This document shows, in pieces, positions 14,299 to 22,928 of a DNA stretch of 64,000 nucleotides (position 1 is the stretch's first letter; each line of letters opens with the position of its first letter). Under the pieces are notes generated by a model, which saw only the letters and a list, made by a program, of their open reading frames with translations, made no database searches and was not told where the DNA came from. The position numbers and the translations under genes were made by a program. The stretch comes from Pararoseomonas baculiformis (lineage in GTDB: Bacteria; Pseudomonadota; Alphaproteobacteria; Acetobacterales; Acetobacteraceae), in NCBI RefSeq assembly GCF_017813395.1, contig NZ_JAGIZB010000016.1:1-64000 (forward strand), read 5' to 3'.

Positions 14299-16554
14299 CT
14301 AGAAGCTCCGCCGGAAGCCGACCGTCACCGTGCGGCCATAGGCCTCCACGGGCAAGTTCCGGACCGAGGTGGCGGTGGGGTTCTGGTAGGCGGCATCGAA
14401 CAGGTTCTCCGCCGCCGCATAGAGCTCCCCGCCCAGCAGGGGCGTGGCAACGGCCAGGTTCATCGTCGCCCCGGCGCGGGTCTTGTAGCGCGTGCCGGCC
14501 TCGTTGATCGGCTGGTTGCGGCCGGTGAAGCCCACACCTTCCACCCGGAAGCTCGTGCCCTCCTCGAAGCGGTAGGTCGCGCTCAGCACGCCACGAATGG
14601 GGGAGGCGATGCGGTTGTTCGGCAGGTAGCTGTCCCGGCTGCCATTCCCGTCCGAATCATAGCGCCCCTCACGCCAGGCGATCAGCCCGGCCAGCACCAG
14701 CTGCGGCGTCACCTCGTAGGAACCATTCGCCTCGATGCCGTAGATGACCTCGGGCTGCTGGGAGATGGTGTTGGTCGCGGGCTCGAAGGTCACGCCCTGC
14801 TCGGACGTGCTGACAAAGCCCGCCAGCCCGGCCGTGTAGCGCTCCCCCCGGTGGCGGAGGCCCAGCTCGTAGTTGTTCACCACCTGCGCGTCGGGCCCGA
14901 TCGAGGCGTAGCTGACGCTCGTGCCCGGCCGCAGGCAGTTCGGCGCGGTGGTGGGGCAGGTGAAGCTGGTGGTCAGCCCGGCGCGCCGGGTGAAGGAACC
15001 CACATCCGGCAGCGCGAAACCCTGGGAGAAGCCGCCATACAGCTCCGTTGCCTCCGCCAGCCTCAGCGTGGCGCCCAGGTTGAAGGTGACGTTGTCATAT
15101 TCGAAATCGCCCCCCGTCACGCGCAGCGCGGGCAGCACGAAGCCACGCAGCCCGCCGCCGACGGGAAGGGCGGTGTAGGCGGCGGGGCGGATGAAGTCAT
15201 CCACGGAAAGATCGAAGCGCTCGTAGCGCAGCCCGCCGCGCAGGGTCAGCGGCCCCAGCGGAACCTGCAACTGCCCGAAGGCCGCGAGCGTCGTCTGCTC
15301 CAGCGGCGTGAACACGTCCTGCCCCGTGGCCAGCACCTGCCGCGTGCGCTCATGCCCGACATCGCCGCCCCAGGTGAAGCGCGCGCCGGGCAGCACGTCG
15401 CCGACCAGCCCATCCAGCGGCGTGTCGATGGTGATGTTGGCGCCGAAGCGGCGGGAGAGCAGCCGGGTCTGGTTCGCCGGGCTGGTGGGGGAATTGGGGT
15501 TACCGGAATAATAGACGATGCTGTTCGCCGGGTAGCTGAACTCCGTGTAGTTAAACCGCTTGTCCACGTCGTTGTAGAAGCCGACGACGGAGAGGCTGCC
15601 GAGGGCGAAATCCGTATCGGTGTAGCGGGCGGAGAAGGATTCGGTGCGCTCGCGCACGCTCAGCCCCGTATAGGGGCGGTTGAAGTCCGGCACGGCCTTC
15701 CGGCCGGCGTAGTTGGTCAGGTAGTCCGGCTCCTGCTCCAGCCGGATGGCCGTCCCCGTCACCTCCAGGCGCCGCGCAGCATCCAGGTTATAGCCGAAGC
15801 GGGCGAAGAAGTTCCCTGTCTCCGTCCGGTCCGCGCCGCCCTGGCCCAGCAGCGCGTCGGAAGGGGATTCACGCCCGTTCCCGTCATAGGCACGCCCGGT
15901 AGCGCGGCCACTGATGACGCCACTGACGTCGAAGGGCCCGCTCCGCCCCTGCAGCCCCAGGGAAAGCTCCGGTGAGAGGGAGCGGCCGGGGCGGGCCGTG
16001 AAGGCGCGGATGGCGGCATTGGTGGTCACGCGCACCCCGTCCTCGGTGGGGCGGCGCGTGATGATGTTGATCGTGCCGCCCGTGGCGCCCGCCCCATAGA
16101 GGCTGGAGGCACCGGCAACCGTCTCGATCCGCTCCACCGCGTTCAGGTCCAGCAGCGCCAGGATCCGGGAGACGTCGCGCAGCGGCGTGTTCAGCGGCAC
16201 GCCGTCCAGCAGCACCAGCGCATCCCGCCCGCGGAAATTCTCGGACGCGCCGGAGATGGTGCCGTTGGTCACGGAATAACCAGGCACCAGCCGCGCGATG
16301 GCATCCGCCGGGCTGGGGCTGAGGGTGATCTGGCGATCGATCTCCTCCCGCTCGATCACCTGGACGGTCTGCGGCACCTCCTCGATCGGGCGTGGGGCGC
16401 GGGTGGCCGTGACCGTCACCTCCGGAACCAGCACCGCGCTGCCCGCGCCGGAATCAACCGCCACGGCCGGGGATTGGGCTGTGGCCGCGGCGGGAAGCAG
16501 GGCAAGGGCGAGGAATCCCGTCGCGGCGAACGGGCGGGCAGGGCTGGCGGGCAC
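14299..16554 (-). CDS. TonB-dependent siderophore receptor
   Basis: A 751-residue outer-membrane receptor. It has a Sec signal peptide (cleavage after ATAQ near residue 27), a TonB box region VPEVTVTATRAPRP, an N-terminal plug with VPQTVQVIEREEID and LVLLDGVPLN, and a C-terminal 22-strand barrel ending VTVGFRRSF, with the terminal Phe used for barrel insertion. A cysteine pair occurs in TCPTTAPNCLRPG, likely an extracellular loop. The receptor takes up a ferric siderophore using the TonB-ExbBD energy. First gene of an operon with the small protein and the MFS permease. A dyad that may be an iron-responsive operator lies 42-58 bp upstream. Confidence 0.92.
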   Translation of the reverse strand: MPASPARPFAATGFLALALLPAAATAQSPAVAVDSGAGSAVLVPEVTVTATRAPRPIEEVPQTVQVIEREEIDRQITLSPSPADAIARLVPGYSVTNGTISGASENFRGRDALVLLDGVPLNTPLRDVSRILALLDLNAVERIETVAGASSLYGAGATGGTINIITRRPTEDGVRVTTNAAIRAFTARPGRSLSPELSLGLQGRSGPFDVSGVISGRATGRAYDGNGRESPSDALLGQGGADRTETGNFFARFGYNLDAARRLEVTGTAIRLEQEPDYLTNYAGRKAVPDFNRPYTGLSVRERTESFSARYTDTDFALGSLSVVGFYNDVDKRFNYTEFSYPANSIVYYSGNPNSPTSPANQTRLLSRRFGANITIDTPLDGLVGDVLPGARFTWGGDVGHERTRQVLATGQDVFTPLEQTTLAAFGQLQVPLGPLTLRGGLRYERFDLSVDDFIRPAAYTALPVGGGLRGFVLPALRVTGGDFEYDNVTFNLGATLRLAEATELYGGFSQGFALPDVGSFTRRAGLTTSFTCPTTAPNCLRPGTSVSYASIGPDAQVVNNYELGLRHRGERYTAGLAGFVSTSEQGVTFEPATNTISQQPEVIYGIEANGSYEVTPQLVLAGLIAWREGRYDSDGNGSRDSYLPNNRIASPIRGVLSATYRFEEGTSFRVEGVGFTGRNQPINEAGTRYKTRAGATMNLAVATPLLGGELYAAAENLFDAAYQNPTATSVRNLPVEAYGRTVTVGFRRSF

Positions 16555-16595
16555 GGAAGGTTCCCTGGCGGAGGCTTCGGCCCAATCTTCGGAAG

Positions 16596-16612
16596 TTGCA
16601 ATTAAATCTCAA
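16596..16612 (-). promoter_or_regulatory. Candidate iron-responsive operator upstream of the TonB receptor
   Basis: An AT-rich imperfect palindrome, TTGnnATT-A-AATnnCAA, in an otherwise GC-rich spacer, 42 bp before the receptor start. Fur-superfamily sites are AT-rich dyads of this size and the target gene is of the right kind, but the match to any specific consensus (Fur, Irr, RirA) is not strong. Inference. Confidence 0.4.
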
Positions 16613-16778
16613 TAGCCAGACGCCGGAACGAAGCTCGAACGGGATGCATCGCGGTCACGCTGTTGCAGTGGCAACACATCTGTTTCGTGACGAGCAAAGG
16701 CCATTCTTCTTGCGCCAAGTGGCCTTCTGGTGGCCGCACCGTGTTGATGCCCCAATGCCACTGCCGCATAACCGCCGC

Positions 16779-17456
16779 GTGACACGCTCAACCTCTCGCC
16801 CCGTCCTCATCGCCCCCTCGCTCCTCGCCGCCGACTTCACCCGGCTGGCCGAGGAGGTGGCCGCCATCGAGTCCGCAGGCGCCGACTGGCTGCACCTGGA
16901 CATCATGGACGGGCATTTCGTGCCCAACATCTCCTTCGGTCCCGCCATCGTGAAGGCGCTGCGCCCCCTCACGCGCATGCCGTTCGACGTGCACCTGATG
17001 ATCGCGCCGGCAGACCCCTATCTCGCCGCCTTCGCGGAAGCCGGGGCGGACCTCATCTCCCTGCATCCCGAAGCCGGGCCGCATCTCCACCGCTCCCTCC
17101 AGACCATCAGGGGCCTGGGGAAGAAGACCGGCGTGGTGCTGAACCCCGGCACTCCGGTGGAGAGCATCGCCCATGTGCTGGACCTCGTGGACCTGATCCT
17201 GGTGATGACCGTGAACCCGGGCTTCGGCGGCCAGTCCTTCCTGGAAAGCCAGCTGCCCAAGATGGCCACCCTTCGCCGCATGATCGACGAGAGCGGCCGC
17301 GACATCCGCCTGCAGATCGATGGTGGCGTCACCGCCAGGACCGCGCCGCTCTGCCTCGAGGCGGGGGCGGATGTCCTGGTGGCCGGCACGGCGGTCTTCG
17401 GCGCGCCGGACCGCGCCGCGGCCATCCGCGCCATCCGCGGGGGGCAGGGCGCATGA
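16779..17456 (+). CDS. rpe: Ribulose-phosphate 3-epimerase
   Basis: A 225-residue TIM-barrel enzyme that interconverts ribulose 5-phosphate and xylulose 5-phosphate in the pentose phosphate or Calvin pathway. All family motifs are present: LIAPSLLAADF, HLDIMDGHFVPNISFG with the metal-binding His and Asp, DVHLMI, VMTVNPGFGGQ and LQIDGGVT. The start is set at the GTG giving (V/M)TRSTSRPVLIAPSL, which matches the normal family N-terminus; an in-frame ATG 24 bases upstream (16755) is the alternative, and no strong ribosome site decides. Its stop overlaps the start of the heparinase-like gene by four bases, so the pair forms an operon. This pairing is common in alphaproteobacteria as far as I recall. 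Confidence 0.94.
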   Translation: MTRSTSRPVLIAPSLLAADFTRLAEEVAAIESAGADWLHLDIMDGHFVPNISFGPAIVKALRPLTRMPFDVHLMIAPADPYLAAFAEAGADLISLHPEAGPHLHRSLQTIRGLGKKTGVVLNPGTPVESIAHVLDLVDLILVMTVNPGFGGQSFLESQLPKMATLRRMIDESGRDIRLQIDGGVTARTAPLCLEAGADVLVAGTAVFGAPDRAAAIRAIRGGQGA

Positions 17457-19069
17457 GCTGGCTGCGCGGCGCCCGCCGCACCCTGTCCGGCCTCAAGCCC
17501 GTCCGGGTGCCGGAATCCCCGTCCCGCGCCTTCCGGGACCTCTGGCCCGGCGATGCGCTGCGTGGCCAGCGGCTCCTGACAGGGGAGCTGGAGGTGTCCG
17601 GCACCACGCGCCCCCTGCCGGACGACCCCTCCGCCTTCGGCCCCGCCGCCGGCAGCCCGGCCTGGCGCGCCGCCCTGCACGGCTTCGTCTGGCTGCGGGA
17701 CCTGCGGGCCCTGGGCACAGACACCGCCCGGATGCATGCGCGGGACATCACCCGCGCCTGGATGGAGGCCCCCGGCGCCGATCCCGTGGCCCATTCCCCG
17801 GAGGTGACCGGCGCCCGCCTCTCCGCCTGGCTCGGCCATTGGGACTTCGTCGCCGCCACCGCCGAGGACGGCTTCCGCCGCGCCATGATGGCCCGCCTGG
17901 CCGCCGATGCCCGGAACCTCGTGGCCTCCCTTCCCGCCGAATCCCGCCACCGCGGCGCGCTGGTGGCCCTGAAGGGCGCGCTCGCCGCCGCCGTGGCGCT
18001 GGAGGAGGAGCCCTGGCTCACCCGCTGCCTCAAGCTCCTGCCAGCCGAGATCGACCGCCAGATCCTGCCCGATGGCGCCCATGTGGAGCGCAGCCCGGGC
18101 ATCCTGCTCCTGGCCCTGCAGGACCTGATCGAGATCCGGAACCTGCTGCATGGCGCCGGGATCGAGGCACCGCCCCATCTCGCCCATGCGCTGGACCGCG
18201 CCGCCCCCGCGCTGCGCCTGTTCCGCCACGGGGATGGCGGGCTGGCCTGCTTCAACAGCACGCGGGAGGAGACGGCGAGCCTGCTGGACCTCGTCCTCAC
18301 CCAGGCCCAGGCCCGCGGGCGCGCGCCCCTCATCCTCGGCGATGCCGGCTTCCAGCGCCTGCAGGCCGGGCGCACCCTGGTCATCGCCGATTGTGGCCCG
18401 CCCCCGCCCAGGGGCGGCGGCACCACCCCCGGCGGCCTGCCCCGCGGCGCGGACCGCCAGCACCATGCCGGCACCCTTTCCTTCGAGATGTCGGTCGGCA
18501 GGGACCGGCTGATCATCAATTGCGGCTCGGCTCCCGCCGCCGAGGGCGCCTGGCGCGATGCGCTGCGCGCCACCGCCGCCCATTCCACCCTGACCCTCGC
18601 CGATACGAACAGCAGCGAGCTGACCGAGGATGGCCTGGGCCGCCGCCCCGAGCATGTGGAGGCCGAGCGGCACGAGGCCAGCGGCGCCCAGTGGCTGGAA
18701 GCCACCCATGACGGTTGGAAGAAAGGCTTCAACGCGATCCACCGCCGCCGCCTCTACCTGGCGGAATCCGGGGATGACCTGCGGGGCGAGGACCTGGTCG
18801 AGGCCGAGGAGATCCCGTCCTTCACCGTGCGCTTCCACCTGCACCCGGCCGTGACCGCCACGATGCAGGAGGATGGCAGCTCCGTCCTGCTCCGCCTGCC
18901 CTCGGGCGCCGCCTGGCGCCTGCGCGCCCGCGGCGGCCGCATGGCGGTGGAGGACAGCGTGCAGATGTTCGGGGAAGCGAAGCCGACCACCCAGGTCGTG
19001 GTCTCGGCGGAAGCCGGCTCCGGCCATGTGCAATGGGCCATCGGCCGGGTGGCGCCGGCGGAGGGCTGA
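17453..19069 (+). CDS. Heparinase II/III family protein
   Basis: A 538-residue protein of the heparinase II/III-like polysaccharide lyase family. The N-terminal half is alpha-helical (alpha/alpha toroid, e.g. GARLSAWLGHWDFV). The C-terminal half has the beta-sandwich domain beginning near RQHHAGTLSFEMSVG, with an Asn-Cys-Gly strand IINCGSAP and the ATAAHSTLTLADTNSSEL segment carrying the family His. Alphaproteobacterial members next to rpe are widespread and probably act on cell-envelope or extracellular polysaccharide, but no substrate is established. No signal peptide is evident, which is odd for a lyase of external polymers and suggests a cytoplasmic or non-classically exported enzyme. Translationally coupled to rpe by an ATGA overlap. 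Confidence 0.88.
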   Translation: MSWLRGARRTLSGLKPVRVPESPSRAFRDLWPGDALRGQRLLTGELEVSGTTRPLPDDPSAFGPAAGSPAWRAALHGFVWLRDLRALGTDTARMHARDITRAWMEAPGADPVAHSPEVTGARLSAWLGHWDFVAATAEDGFRRAMMARLAADARNLVASLPAESRHRGALVALKGALAAAVALEEEPWLTRCLKLLPAEIDRQILPDGAHVERSPGILLLALQDLIEIRNLLHGAGIEAPPHLAHALDRAAPALRLFRHGDGGLACFNSTREETASLLDLVLTQAQARGRAPLILGDAGFQRLQAGRTLVIADCGPPPPRGGGTTPGGLPRGADRQHHAGTLSFEMSVGRDRLIINCGSAPAAEGAWRDALRATAAHSTLTLADTNSSELTEDGLGRRPEHVEAERHEASGAQWLEATHDGWKKGFNAIHRRRLYLAESGDDLRGEDLVEAEEIPSFTVRFHLHPAVTATMQEDGSSVLLRLPSGAAWRLRARGGRMAVEDSVQMFGEAKPTTQVVVSAEAGSGHVQWAIGRVAPAEG

Positions 19070-19120
19070 TCCTCCGAAGGGCCTGCCCCCAGCCGGCCGC
19101 GCCCAGCCGGCAGAGCCTGG

Positions 19121-20176
19121 TCATCCGATCCCGGCGAGCCGGCGGACCAGCTCGGCCGAGGATACCTCCCCGGCCAGCGCCGCGGCCTGGCCGGACCAGA
19201 GGTTGGAAAACTCGCCCGATCCTGCCGCCTCGGCCTTCGCGCGGAGCGGTGCCAGGGCGCCGCCGGCGGTCGGGAAGGCCGGGGCCAGTTCGGAAAGCGG
19301 CCCGACCTCCCGCATCACGCGGTTCAGCACGCCCCGGGCCGGCCGCCCGGTGAAGAGATTGGTCAGGGCCGTGTTGTCGTCCCGCGCCTCCCGCAGCGCC
19401 GCGCGGTGCACGGCGGGGATCCGCGCCTCGGGCGTGAAGAGAAAGGCGGTGCCCACCTGCACCGCCGCCGCGCCCAGCGCGAAGGCCGCCAGCACCCCGC
19501 GCCGGTCCGCGATGCCCCCGGCCGCGATCACGGGCACCCTCACCGCATCCACCACCTGCGGCACCAGCGCCATGGTGCCGACCTGGGTGGCCATGTTGTC
19601 CGAGAGGAAGTTGCCGCGATGCCCGCCAGCCTCCAGCCCCTGGGCGATCACGGCATCCACCCCCGCCCGCTCAAGCCACGCCGCCTCGGCAACCGTGGTG
19701 GCGGAGGCGATCACCTTGCACCCCGTGGCACGCACCCGCGCCAGCAGGGCGGCGTCCGGCAGGCCGAAATGGAAGCTCACCACCTCCGGACGGAATTCCT
19801 CCACCACGGCACAATAGGCCTCGTTGAAGGGCGCGCGGGCCGGGGCGGCACCCGCCTGGGCCGGGTCCAGCCCGGCCTCGGCGTAATAGGGCGCCAGCCG
19901 CGCCAGCCAGGCCGCCTGCCGGGCCGCATCCGGCGCGGGCTCCCGATGGGCGAAGAAGTTCATGTTCACCGGCCCGGACGTGCCCGCGCGCACCGCCGCC
20001 ATGGCATCGCGCAGCCCGTCCGGCGTGTATTGCGCGGCGGGGAGGGAACCGAGGCCGCCCGCCTCGCTGACGGCGATCACCATCTCCGGGGAGGTCGATC
20101 CGGCCATCGGCGCCTGGATCACGGGAAGCGCGATCCCGAACAGCTCCTGAATCCGCCGGTCCGCCTGCTCCACCAT
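19121..20176 (-). CDS. Nitronate monooxygenase family protein
   Basis: A 351-residue FMN-dependent TIM-barrel enzyme (NMO/2-nitropropane dioxygenase family, PF03060). Motifs: PVIQAPMAGSTSPEM at the N-terminus, GGLGSLPAAQ, VVSFHFGLPD, AQGLEAGGHRG with the catalytic-region His, PVIAAGGIADRRGVLAA and GAAAVQVGTAFLFTPEA for FMN phosphate binding. It oxidises alkyl nitronates; many homologues have unrelated physiological roles. Start taken at MVEQADRRIQ; an in-frame ATG four codons upstream is an alternative. Divergent from the HTH gene at 20250, with 73 bp between starts, so that regulator may control it. Confidence 0.9.
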   Translation of the reverse strand: MVEQADRRIQELFGIALPVIQAPMAGSTSPEMVIAVSEAGGLGSLPAAQYTPDGLRDAMAAVRAGTSGPVNMNFFAHREPAPDAARQAAWLARLAPYYAEAGLDPAQAGAAPARAPFNEAYCAVVEEFRPEVVSFHFGLPDAALLARVRATGCKVIASATTVAEAAWLERAGVDAVIAQGLEAGGHRGNFLSDNMATQVGTMALVPQVVDAVRVPVIAAGGIADRRGVLAAFALGAAAVQVGTAFLFTPEARIPAVHRAALREARDDNTALTNLFTGRPARGVLNRVMREVGPLSELAPAFPTAGGALAPLRAKAEAAGSGEFSNLWSGQAAALAGEVSSAELVRRLAGIG

Positions 20177-20249
20177 GCCGTCCTCCATTCGCCCCGGGTG
20201 TTCCCCCATATCGCCAGAATGCCGCATCCCTCGCCCACCGGAACCCCCC

Positions 20250-20675
20250 ATGGCCCTCGACAATGATCCCCCGCCGATGGTCGAGCTGATCGAATCCCGG
20301 CTCGAACGCCTCGACCTGACGCCCGAGGAGGCCTTCCGCCAGGCGGGCCTGCCGCCGGACCTCCTGCTCCGCCTGCGCGATGGCACCATGCCCGTGCCCC
20401 GCGGCGCCCGGCTGGTGCGCCTGGCCGAAGTGCTCGGCACCTCCGTTTCCTGGCTTGTGGGGCTGGATCCCGATGTCGCCCCCCCGCCCGAGATGCTGGA
20501 GGAGGAGCAGGGCAGCCTCGGCCTACTGGCGGGCGATGAGGAGGCATTGCTGCGGGCCTACCGGAGCCTCGATTTCCAGACCAAGGCGGCGCTGCTGGCG
20601 GTGGTGCGCAAAATGACGGGACCCGAGCCCGTGCCGGAGGTTCCGGCCAGGGGAAAACGCCGCCCAGGTAGCTGA
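20250..20675 (+). CDS. Helix-turn-helix (XRE-like) protein
   Basis: A 141-residue protein. Residues about 10-66 form an XRE/Cro-type HTH: LIESRLERLDLTPEEAFRQAGLP, then LLLRLRDGTMPVPRGARLVRLAEVLGTSVSWLVGLD, the last part being a typical helix 4-5 with the SVSWLVG turn. A helical C-terminal segment, SLDFQTKAALLAVVRKM, resembles those of phage-like repressors that dimerise through the tail. Ligand and targets are unknown. Divergent from the nitronate monooxygenase. No other phage gene is nearby, so it looks like a chromosomal regulator rather than a prophage remnant. Confidence 0.8.
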   Translation: MALDNDPPPMVELIESRLERLDLTPEEAFRQAGLPPDLLLRLRDGTMPVPRGARLVRLAEVLGTSVSWLVGLDPDVAPPPEMLEEEQGSLGLLAGDEEALLRAYRSLDFQTKAALLAVVRKMTGPEPVPEVPARGKRRPGS

Positions 20676-20681
20676 ATCTTC

Positions 20682-20723
20682 AAGAAAAACCGGCATGGCC
20701 GGGCCGCGCGACAGCCATGCCGG
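20682..20723 (-). terminator. Rho-independent terminator, minus-strand orientation
   Basis: Ten-bp perfect stem CCGGCATGGC / GCCATGCCGG (20690-20699 with 20714-20723, 14-nt loop). Read on the minus strand it is followed by TTTTTCTT. On the plus strand there is no T tail, so it would end transcripts entering from the right, although no minus-strand gene is annotated to its right before etfB. Confidence 0.65.
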
Positions 20724-20767
20724 GGGCAGGGGTGCGGCGGCGTTGCGCCCCACCGGACAATGACCAG

Positions 20768-20974
20768 ATGATACGCATCATGATCACCTTCCTCACCATC
20801 CTCGTCGGCCTTGGGATGCTTGCCACCCTCGGCACCCTCTTTGCCGGCATGGTCGGCATGGTGCGCGGCAGCGAAGACCTGCACCGCTCCAATGCCCTGA
20901 TGCGCTGGCGCACCACGCTCCAGGGCGTGACGCTGGCCCTCTTCGCCCTGCTGCTCTTCATGATGCGGGGCTGA
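20768..20974 (+). CDS. HIG1-like twin-transmembrane protein
   Basis: A 68-residue inner-membrane protein with two hydrophobic helices (about 3-30 and 48-66) joined by a polar loop GSEDLHRSNALMRWRTTLQ. The loop pattern RSNxLMRxRxxxQ is the one I associate with the bacterial HIG1 (hypoxia-induced) family, whose members bind or assemble with cytochrome c oxidase in some bacteria and mitochondria. Here no oxidase gene is nearby. Stand-alone gene between the HTH protein and the etf operon, with a structured spacer on its 3' side. Start at ATGATACGC just after the minus-strand terminator hairpin. Confidence 0.7.
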   Translation: MIRIMITFLTILVGLGMLATLGTLFAGMVGMVRGSEDLHRSNALMRWRTTLQGVTLALFALLLFMMRG

Positions 20975-20983
20975 TCCCCGCCC

Positions 20984-21076
20984 GGGGCGCTCCGATTACT
21001 CGGAGGCCCCTGCGAAGGACTGTTCGCCTTCCGCCTTCGCGCCTTCGTGGCGGGGTGCCCCCCGCCACGGAACCCA
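20984..21076. other. Structured spacer with serial hairpins after the HIG1-like gene
   Basis: Directly after the HIG1-like stop come a hairpin at 20984-21010 (GGGGC-CTCCGA / TCGGAG-GCCCC, loop TTAC), a GCGAAGG / CCTTCGC pairing just after it, and GTGGCGGGG / CCCCGCCAC near 21047-21070. None has a T run on the plus strand. With the minus-oriented terminator at 20682-20723 this could instead belong to an unannotated minus-strand RNA; the protein frames here look random. Confidence 0.45.
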
Positions 21077-21092
21077 GGCCGCCTCCGCCCGC

Positions 21093-21121
21093 TTGCCGTG
21101 CCAGGGGACGGGGCCTATAGA
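21093..21121 (+). promoter_or_regulatory. Candidate sigma-70-type promoter for etfBA-hbd
   Basis: TTGCCG (21093-21098), a 17-bp spacer, then TATAGA (21116-21121): four of six consensus positions in each box at the ideal spacing, in a spacer that is otherwise GC-rich. It would give a leader of about 130 nt before etfB. Confidence 0.5.
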
Positions 21122-21258
21122 CCCTTTGATTTCGCGGATGCGAAGCCCGGCAACGGGTGGTCGCCCCCGCCTGTCCGGGGCCGTCATCGGTCCCCCAAAC
21201 GCGCCGGTCCCCGCCTGAAACAGGGCGCCGGCGCCTTCCAGAGGACCCGTCGCGCGGC

Positions 21259-22008
21259 ATGAAGCTCCTCGTCCCCGTCAAGCGTGTTGTCGACTACAAC
21301 GTGAAGGTCCGGGTGAAGCCGGATGGCACGGGCGTCGAGACCGCGAACGTCAAGATGTCCATGAACCCCTTCGACGAGATCGCCGTCGAGGAGGCCGTGC
21401 GCCTGAAGGAGAAGGGCGTCGCGACCGAGATCGTGGCCGTCTCCATCGGCCCGTCCCAGGCCCAGGAGCAGATCCGCACGGCGCTCGCCATGGGCGCCGA
21501 CCGCGGCATCCTGGTCGAGGCCGAGGGCACGGTCGAGCCGATCGCCGTGGCCAAGCTGCTGAAGGCCATTGTCGAGAAGGAGGGCCCGCAGATGGTCATC
21601 CTCGGCAAGCAGGCGATCGATGACGACATGAACGCCACCGGACAGATGCTGGCCGCCCTCCTCGGCTGGGGCCAGGGCACCTTCGCCAGCAAGGTCGAGG
21701 TGGCCGACGGCGCCGTGAACGTGACGCGCGAGATCGATGGCGGGCTGGAGACGGTGAAGCTCACCCTCCCGGCCATCGTCACCACCGACCTGCGCCTGAA
21801 CGAGCCCCGCTATGCCAGCCTTCCGAACATCATGAAGGCCCGCAAGAAGCCCATCGAGACGATGAAGCCGGGCGACCTGGGCGTGGACACCGCGCCGCGC
21901 CTGAAGGTCATCAAGGTGGAGGAGCCGGCGAAGCGACAGGCCGGCGTGAAGGTGGCCTCGGCCGCCGAACTCGTCTCCAAGCTCCGCAACGAAGCGAAGG
22001 TGATCTGA
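21259..22008 (+). CDS. etfB: Electron transfer flavoprotein beta subunit
   Basis: A 249-residue ETF beta subunit, which binds AMP and, with the alpha subunit, carries electrons from acyl-CoA and other flavin dehydrogenases to ETF-ubiquinone oxidoreductase. Motifs: [19 protein letters not shown] at the start, [21 protein letters not shown], the AMP site region [19 protein letters not shown], and the C-terminal [18 protein letters not shown] with the signature for dehydrogenase docking. First gene of a three-gene operon; etfA follows after two bases and a 3-hydroxyacyl-CoA dehydrogenase overlaps etfA. The start is MKLLVPVKR, the invariant family N-terminus. Confidence 0.97.
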   Translation: MKLLVPVKRVVDYNVKVRVKPDGTGVETANVKMSMNPFDEIAVEEAVRLKEKGVATEIVAVSIGPSQAQEQIRTALAMGADRGILVEAEGTVEPIAVAKLLKAIVEKEGPQMVILGKQAIDDDMNATGQMLAALLGWGQGTFASKVEVADGAVNVTREIDGGLETVKLTLPAIVTTDLRLNEPRYASLPNIMKARKKPIETMKPGDLGVDTAPRLKVIKVEEPAKRQAGVKVASAAELVSKLRNEAKVI

Positions 22009-22010
22009 AG

Positions 22011-22928
22011 ATGACCGTCCTCGTCCTCGCCGACCACGACGGCAGCGCGATCAACCAGCCCACCCGCTCCGCGATCGCCGCCGCCGGCAAGCTCGGCGAC
22101 GTGCACCTGCTGGTGATGGGCCCCGAGGCCGTGGCCCAGACCGGCGCGAAGATCGCGGGCGTGGCCAAGGTGCTGCACGCCGCGGCCGAGCATGTGCTGG
22201 CCGAGCCCGCCGCCGCCCTGATCCAGTCCCTGGCCGGCAACTACACCCACCTCCTCGCCCCGGGCTCCTCCTTCGGCAAGAACGTGATGCCGCGCGTCGC
22301 CGCGCTGCTCGACGTGCAGCCGATCAGCGACATCTCCGGCATCGTGGACGCGGACACCTTCGTGCGCCCGATCTATGCGGGCAACGCGCTGGCGACCGTG
22401 CAGTCCTCCGATGCGAAGAAGGTGCTGACCGTCCGCGCCGCCTCCTTCGACCCGGCCGCGGCCGAGGGCGGTTCCGCCCCGGTCGAGCCCGCCCAGGGCG
22501 CGGCCGATCCGGGCGTCTCCTCCTTCGTCGGCGCCGAGATCGTGAAGAGCGAGCGGCCCGAGCTGACGGCCGCCCGCATCGTCGTCTCCGGCGGCCGCGC
22601 CATCGGCTCGGCCGAGAACTTCAAGATCCTGGACGGCATCGCGGACAAGCTCGGCGCCGCCGTCGGCGCCTCCCGCGCCGCGGTGGATGCGGGCTATGCC
22701 CCGAACGACCTGCAGGTCGGCCAGACCGGCAAGATCGTCGCCCCCGAACTGTACATGGCCTTCGGCATCTCCGGCGCGATCCAGCACCTGGCAGGCATGA
22801 AGGACAGCAAGGTGATCGTGGCCGTGAACAAGGACGAGGAGGCGCCGATCTTCCAGGTGGCCGACTACGGCTTGGTCGGCGACATCTTCAAGATCATCCC
22901 CGAGCTTGAGGCGGAGCTCGCCAAGTGA
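22011..22928 (+). CDS. etfA: Electron transfer flavoprotein alpha subunit
   Basis: A 305-residue ETF alpha subunit carrying the FAD. The N-terminal domain ([14 protein letters not shown]) is followed by the C-terminal FAD-binding domain. That domain contains [61 protein letters not shown] and the closing [15 protein letters not shown], the complete ETF alpha signature. It pairs with EtfB directly upstream and its last codons overlap the GTG of the 3-hydroxyacyl-CoA dehydrogenase (GTGA). The arrangement links electron transfer to beta-oxidation or polyhydroxybutyrate metabolism. Confidence 0.97.
   Translation: MTVLVLADHDGSAINQPTRSAIAAAGKLGDVHLLVMGPEAVAQTGAKIAGVAKVLHAAAEHVLAEPAAALIQSLAGNYTHLLAPGSSFGKNVMPRVAALLDVQPISDISGIVDADTFVRPIYAGNALATVQSSDAKKVLTVRAASFDPAAAEGGSAPVEPAQGAADPGVSSFVGAEIVKSERPELTAARIVVSGGRAIGSAENFKILDGIADKLGAAVGASRAAVDAGYAPNDLQVGQTGKIVAPELYMAFGISGAIQHLAGMKDSKVIVAVNKDEEAPIFQVADYGLVGDIFKIIPELEAELAK

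Noticed and set aside
20175-20675. Prophage repressor at the HTH gene
   Set aside because: No phage structural, integrase or att-like sequences are nearby; surrounding genes are ordinary metabolic ones.
20958-21281. Small open frames in the spacer before etfB
   Set aside because: Composition is arginine/glycine/proline-rich as for random GC-rich DNA, and the hairpins would disrupt translation.
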